This document shows, piece by piece, positions 60,926 through 64,000 of a stretch of 64,000 nucleotides of DNA. The position numbers were made by a program, and so were the translations under genes. Location of the stretch: assembly GCA_030267565.1 (NCBI GenBank), contig BRXU01000054.1, positions 186,001 to 250,000 on the forward strand, in the 5' to 3' direction. The stretch is from Pleodorina starrii. Taxonomy: Eukaryota > Chlorophyta > Chlorophyceae > Chlamydomonadales > Volvocaceae. How positions within the stretch are numbered: the first letter of the stretch is position 1; each line of letters opens with the position of its first letter. The notes beneath the pieces are model-generated. The model saw only the letters and a program-made list of their open reading frames with translations. It was not told where the DNA came from and did not search any database.

Positions 60926-63900
60926 CTAACTGCGCAGGCGGTGTCGAGTGGCCGGCGGCGGTGCGGTGGCGTTGCTGAACTGCTGCTGCGCGGACGGCGG
61001 CGGCGAGCCCCAGCAGGGGCCGCCTACGCAATACTTGAGGCAGTGGTCGACTGAGTACGCGCACCAGCCGGCGCCTGAGCAGCACTGTACTCCATCGTTC
61101 CATACAAAAGGGAAAAACACAAATGCAAAACACAATTGCAGCCGCAACAAGGAGCGGATTGGTGAATAGTTCAGTGAGTGAGCGGGCGGCAGGTGGACAT
61201 GGAATTATGGATGGGTTCTTCTTGATAGGGTGCTGTATGCAAAACGGCACAAGGCAGGGACAGAGTACGTATGTTGTACAGCACGGTACGGTACAGTGGC
61301 GCAGGCAGGAACGCAGGATGGATGCGAAAGGTAGGCTGGGGCTGTACAGTTGCTTGATTGCCGTACAGGATCAAAGGATGACGGATGTGAGTACGGAAGC
61401 CGGAGCACGCCTCTCTCCCAGCCAGCCACGCACCCCCGACCCATTCTCTGCCCCTCCACACTACTTTCCCTGCTCTTCTCGCCCTCACACACAGACACTG
61501 CCGTACACGCACACAGACACGTCGTACACCCCTTACTATCGTACAATATCCCGCCGTACCAGGTGTTTCAGGAAGCACTGCTTGTTGCCCACGACGCCGT
61601 TGCCGCAGTACACAGTGCCCGGGGAGGGCGGCGGCGGCGAGGGCGGAAGTACGACACCGGGAGACACAGGCGGCGGCGGTGGCTCCCAGCACGGGCCGCC
61701 GACGCAATACCAGTAGCAGTGGTCTTGGCTGACTGCGCAGAAACCTCCCGCGGAGCAACATTGCGTGGGATCGGGGCACAAGCCGTTGCCGACCTGTCCG
61801 TTGCCACATGTCCCCACCACTGCGCCCGGAGGGGGAGGCGAGGGCCGCGGCGGCGGTGATGGTGGCGGTTGGGGTGGTGGAGGCTTGGGGGAGGGAGGTG
61901 GTGGGGAGGGCGGCTTGGGGGAGGGAGGTGGTGGGGAGGGCGGCTTGGGGGAGGGAGGTGGTGGGGAGGGCGGCTTGGGGGAGGGAGGTGGTCGGGAGGG
62001 AGGCTTGGGAGAAGGAGGTGGTGAGGAAGGCGGCTTGGGGGAGGGAGGTGGGGAGGAAGGCGGCTTGGGGGACGGAGATGGTGGCTTGAGTAAAGGGGGC
62101 TTGGGGGATGGCGGCTCGGGGGACGGCGGCTCGGATACGCCCGGTGGCCGCGGCGGCGGGTACCAGCAAGCCCCTCCCTGGCAATCCACGCCGCAGTGGT
62201 CAGCGGTGTTTCCGCAATAGCCGTACTGCATGCACAACATGGATTGTACGACAAGGAGCGGGCGCGAGAAATAAGTAAGAAACTTGTCATCACGGCATGT
62301 CGTACACCGTATGCGGGGTTTCCGCGGTGAGAGTGCGCCACTCTTGGGGAGACGGGAGCCGCATCGTCGCCGTTCGCGTGTGCATGCGCATGTTTGCTGA
62401 AGTACGGCACAGTACGGTATGGTGTGGTACAGCATGGTACGACAGTCGTCCGGAGGATGGCGCCAGGCGCCCAGCTGGCTTGGCCGTGCACTGTAGTGGA
62501 AGCGTCTACTTGCCGCAGGGCAACGGAAGGGGAGCGAGCCCCACCTCCCAGTAAGACACCTATTCGAAACGCACAAAAGCTACCATTGCCGCTGTGTTTG
62601 GGCGGCAGCGAGTTGACCCACCGACCCACCGACCCACCCACCCGCCGACCCACCGACCCACCCACCCACCCGCCCACCCACCCACCCACCCGCCGACTCA
62701 CCCACCCACCCACCCACCCACCCACCCATCCACCCACCCACCCACCCACCCACCCACCCACCCACCCGCCCACCCACCCACCCACCCACCCACCCACCCA
62801 CCCACCCACCCACCCACCCACCCACCCACCCACCCACCCACCCACCCACCCACCCACCCACCCACCCACCCACCCACCGACCCACCGACCCACCCACCCA
62901 CCCATCCACCCACCCACCCATCCACCGACCCGCCGACTCACCCACCCACCCACCCACCCAACCACCCACCCACCCACCCGCCCACCCCCACACCCACCCG
63001 CCGACTCACCCACCCACCCACCCTCCCACCCACCCACCCACCCACCCACCCACCCACCCACCCACCCGCCGACTCACCCGCCGACCCACCCACCCACCCA
63101 CCCACCCCCCCCCCCACCCGCCGACTCACCCGCCGACCCACCCATCCACCGACCCACCCATCCACCGACCCGCCCATCCACCGACCCGCCGACTCACCTT
63201 GGAGCAGCACTCTCCCGGCCAGCCGCAGAAGCCGTTACCGACAGTGCCGCCCCCGCACATCTGGCCCGGGGGCGCCGGCGGCAGAGGGGTGCAGGGGCCT
63301 CCCTTGCAACCAAAGCCGCAATGGGTCGGTGTGTTGGCTGCGAACGTGGGTGGGTGGGTGGGCAGGTGGGTGGGTGTGCCCGGATTATCCAGGATCCAGG
63401 AGGTTATTACCGTAAGCGGGAAACCTCAAATATCTCTCATGGTGGATCCAGGATCCAGGATCTCTGGGGTTTTCGACATTCAAGCTGATGGTTGAACCTC
63501 GGATGCAGATTGCGGCCCGGATTGCAGAGATCTCAAAGTCCAAAGGGTGCCTTTTAGGATTTGGGATTTTGCTCGGGCCGGTGATGGGGTTGCTGTATGG
63601 TGGAGTAGCGAGGAGAGGGGTTCGGGGACGCGCGGGTCGGAGCTTTGGGTTTGTGTTTTAGGGTTTGGCGGGATTCCTGACTTGGCGAGCAGCGGTGAGC
63701 TTCTGTTGCTGCTGCCTGGCAAAAGCGACCACGTAGAATCTCCTCCTCCAGAGCCTCCTCCTCTAGAGGGAATCTCGAGAGAGAGCCCGCTGCAATAACG
63801 AGAACCACACGACAAGAGCCTGAGGGGCGTTTACGGGGCGCCAGGGCATTCCGCATCGCCGATACCCAGGCGCAGATTCAGGGAGGGAAGGGAGCTTCTC

Positions 63901-64000
63901 AGGACTAGGACTCAGGACGTACGACACGCATCGATGTACGACATGTCGTAATAACCCATGTTTAACTCACCGCACCAGCCAAACGCAGAGCAGCAGTCGT
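60926..64000 (-). CDS. Multi-hevein-domain, proline-rich extracellular protein (5' end outside window)
   Basis: Four exons on the minus strand, 64000-63971 (partial), 63337-63198, 62225-61560 and 61084-60926, encode 330 residues to a TAG stop. Four chitin-binding type-1 (hevein) domains are seen. The first is partial (DCCSAFGWC, HCGFGCKGGPC). The second runs from CGGGTVGNGFCG to CQGGACW with ECCSKYGYCG. The third runs from CGNGQVGNGLC to CVGGPCW. The fourth runs from CGNGVVGNKQC to CVGGPCW. A linker of about 116 residues between domains two and three repeats PPSPKPPSPPP, as in extensins and pherophorins, and should be O-glycosylated. Cysteine spacing is complete across splice junctions, which supports the model. 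The protein is most likely secreted to the cell wall or matrix and binds N-acetylglucosamine polymers; that is inferred from family. The signal peptide lies outside the window. No catalytic domain is visible in this part. Confidence 0.85.
61865..62130 (-). repeat. 33-bp coding repeat of the proline-rich linker
   Basis: Plus-strand units GGCTTGGGGGAGGGAGGTGG plus TGGGGAGGGC recur six to eight times with small changes. Each encodes about 11 residues of the PPSPKPPSPPP type, consistent with expansion by unequal exchange. Confidence 0.85.
62617..63195. repeat. CCCA microsatellite filling an intron of the chitin-binding gene
   Basis: About 580 bases of CCCA (GGGT on the coding strand), with interspersed CCGA and CCGACTCACC variants, occupy most of the 972-base intron between the second and third visible exons. 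The repeat starts right at the 5' splice site (AAG|GTGAGTCGG). Confidence 0.95.

Noticed and set aside
61568..63061. 497-codon minus-strand frame rich in GGWVGG
   Set aside because: It is the CCCA microsatellite read in frame plus an out-of-frame reading of the chitin-binding exons; correct cysteine spacing lies in another frame.
62617..63195. CCCA tract considered as telomeric sequence
   Set aside because: Volvocine telomeres are TTTTAGGG-type, and the tract lies inside a gene intron.
62394..63488. 364-codon plus-strand frame PTHPPTHPP
   Set aside because: Translation of the intronic CCCA repeat; no start context, splice sites or domain.

Overview
The window looks like nuclear DNA of a green alga of the Chlamydomonas/Volvox group (Chlamydomonadales). 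The coding exons are very GC-rich and code for long Ala, Gly, Ser and Pro runs. The genes are split by many introns with G/T-rich 5' ends and C/T-rich 3' ends. Candidate TGTAA poly(A) signals follow several genes. The proteins include a lumen-targeted FKBP, an extensin-like chitin-binding matrix protein and a plant-type MAP3K. The exact species cannot be named from sequence alone. All gene models were assembled by eye from open frames, splice-site consensus and reading-phase agreement. Exon coordinates are in each entry.

Layout, left to right. 276-2259 (+): last three exons of a carbohydrate-sulfotransferase-like protein, with an exact 276-bp tandem duplication over its 3' end. 2.8-9.0 kb: mostly gene-poor DNA with minisatellites, hairpins and three tandem units that look like U6 snRNA, each followed by a tRNA-type B box. 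8961-9818 (-): small predicted membrane protein of unknown function, divergent from 10696-19844 (+), a 13-exon gene for COP9 signalosome subunit 1. 22458-26719 (+): a tandem pair of near-identical two-exon small genes in duplicated blocks, separated by a roughly 460-bp AAT microsatellite. 28400-31824 (+): PAP2-type lipid phosphate phosphatase. 36932-42905 (-): MAP kinase kinase kinase with a predicted N-myristoylation signal, divergent from 43435-47550 (+), a thylakoid-lumen FKBP of the FKBP18 type. 53442-56266 (+): Ser/Ala-rich protein with a short coiled coil. 60926-64000 (-): the 3' part of a multi-hevein-domain, proline-rich extracellular protein that runs off the right edge.

The genes do not form one pathway; this is ordinary eukaryotic gene order. 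CSN1 (cullin deneddylation), the MAP3K and the lipid phosphatase are signalling or regulatory. The FKBP is a chloroplast protein-folding factor. The sulfotransferase and the chitin-binding protein probably belong to the cell wall or extracellular matrix.

The most unusual signals are not protein genes. They are a short repeat family confined mainly to introns of CSN1 and the MAP3K, some copies carrying splice-site-like ends. There are also three places where an exon end plus its 5' splice site has been duplicated into the following intron, an over-used GTACGRC word at several 5' splice sites, a six-copy 12-bp palindrome, and the U6/B-box array.
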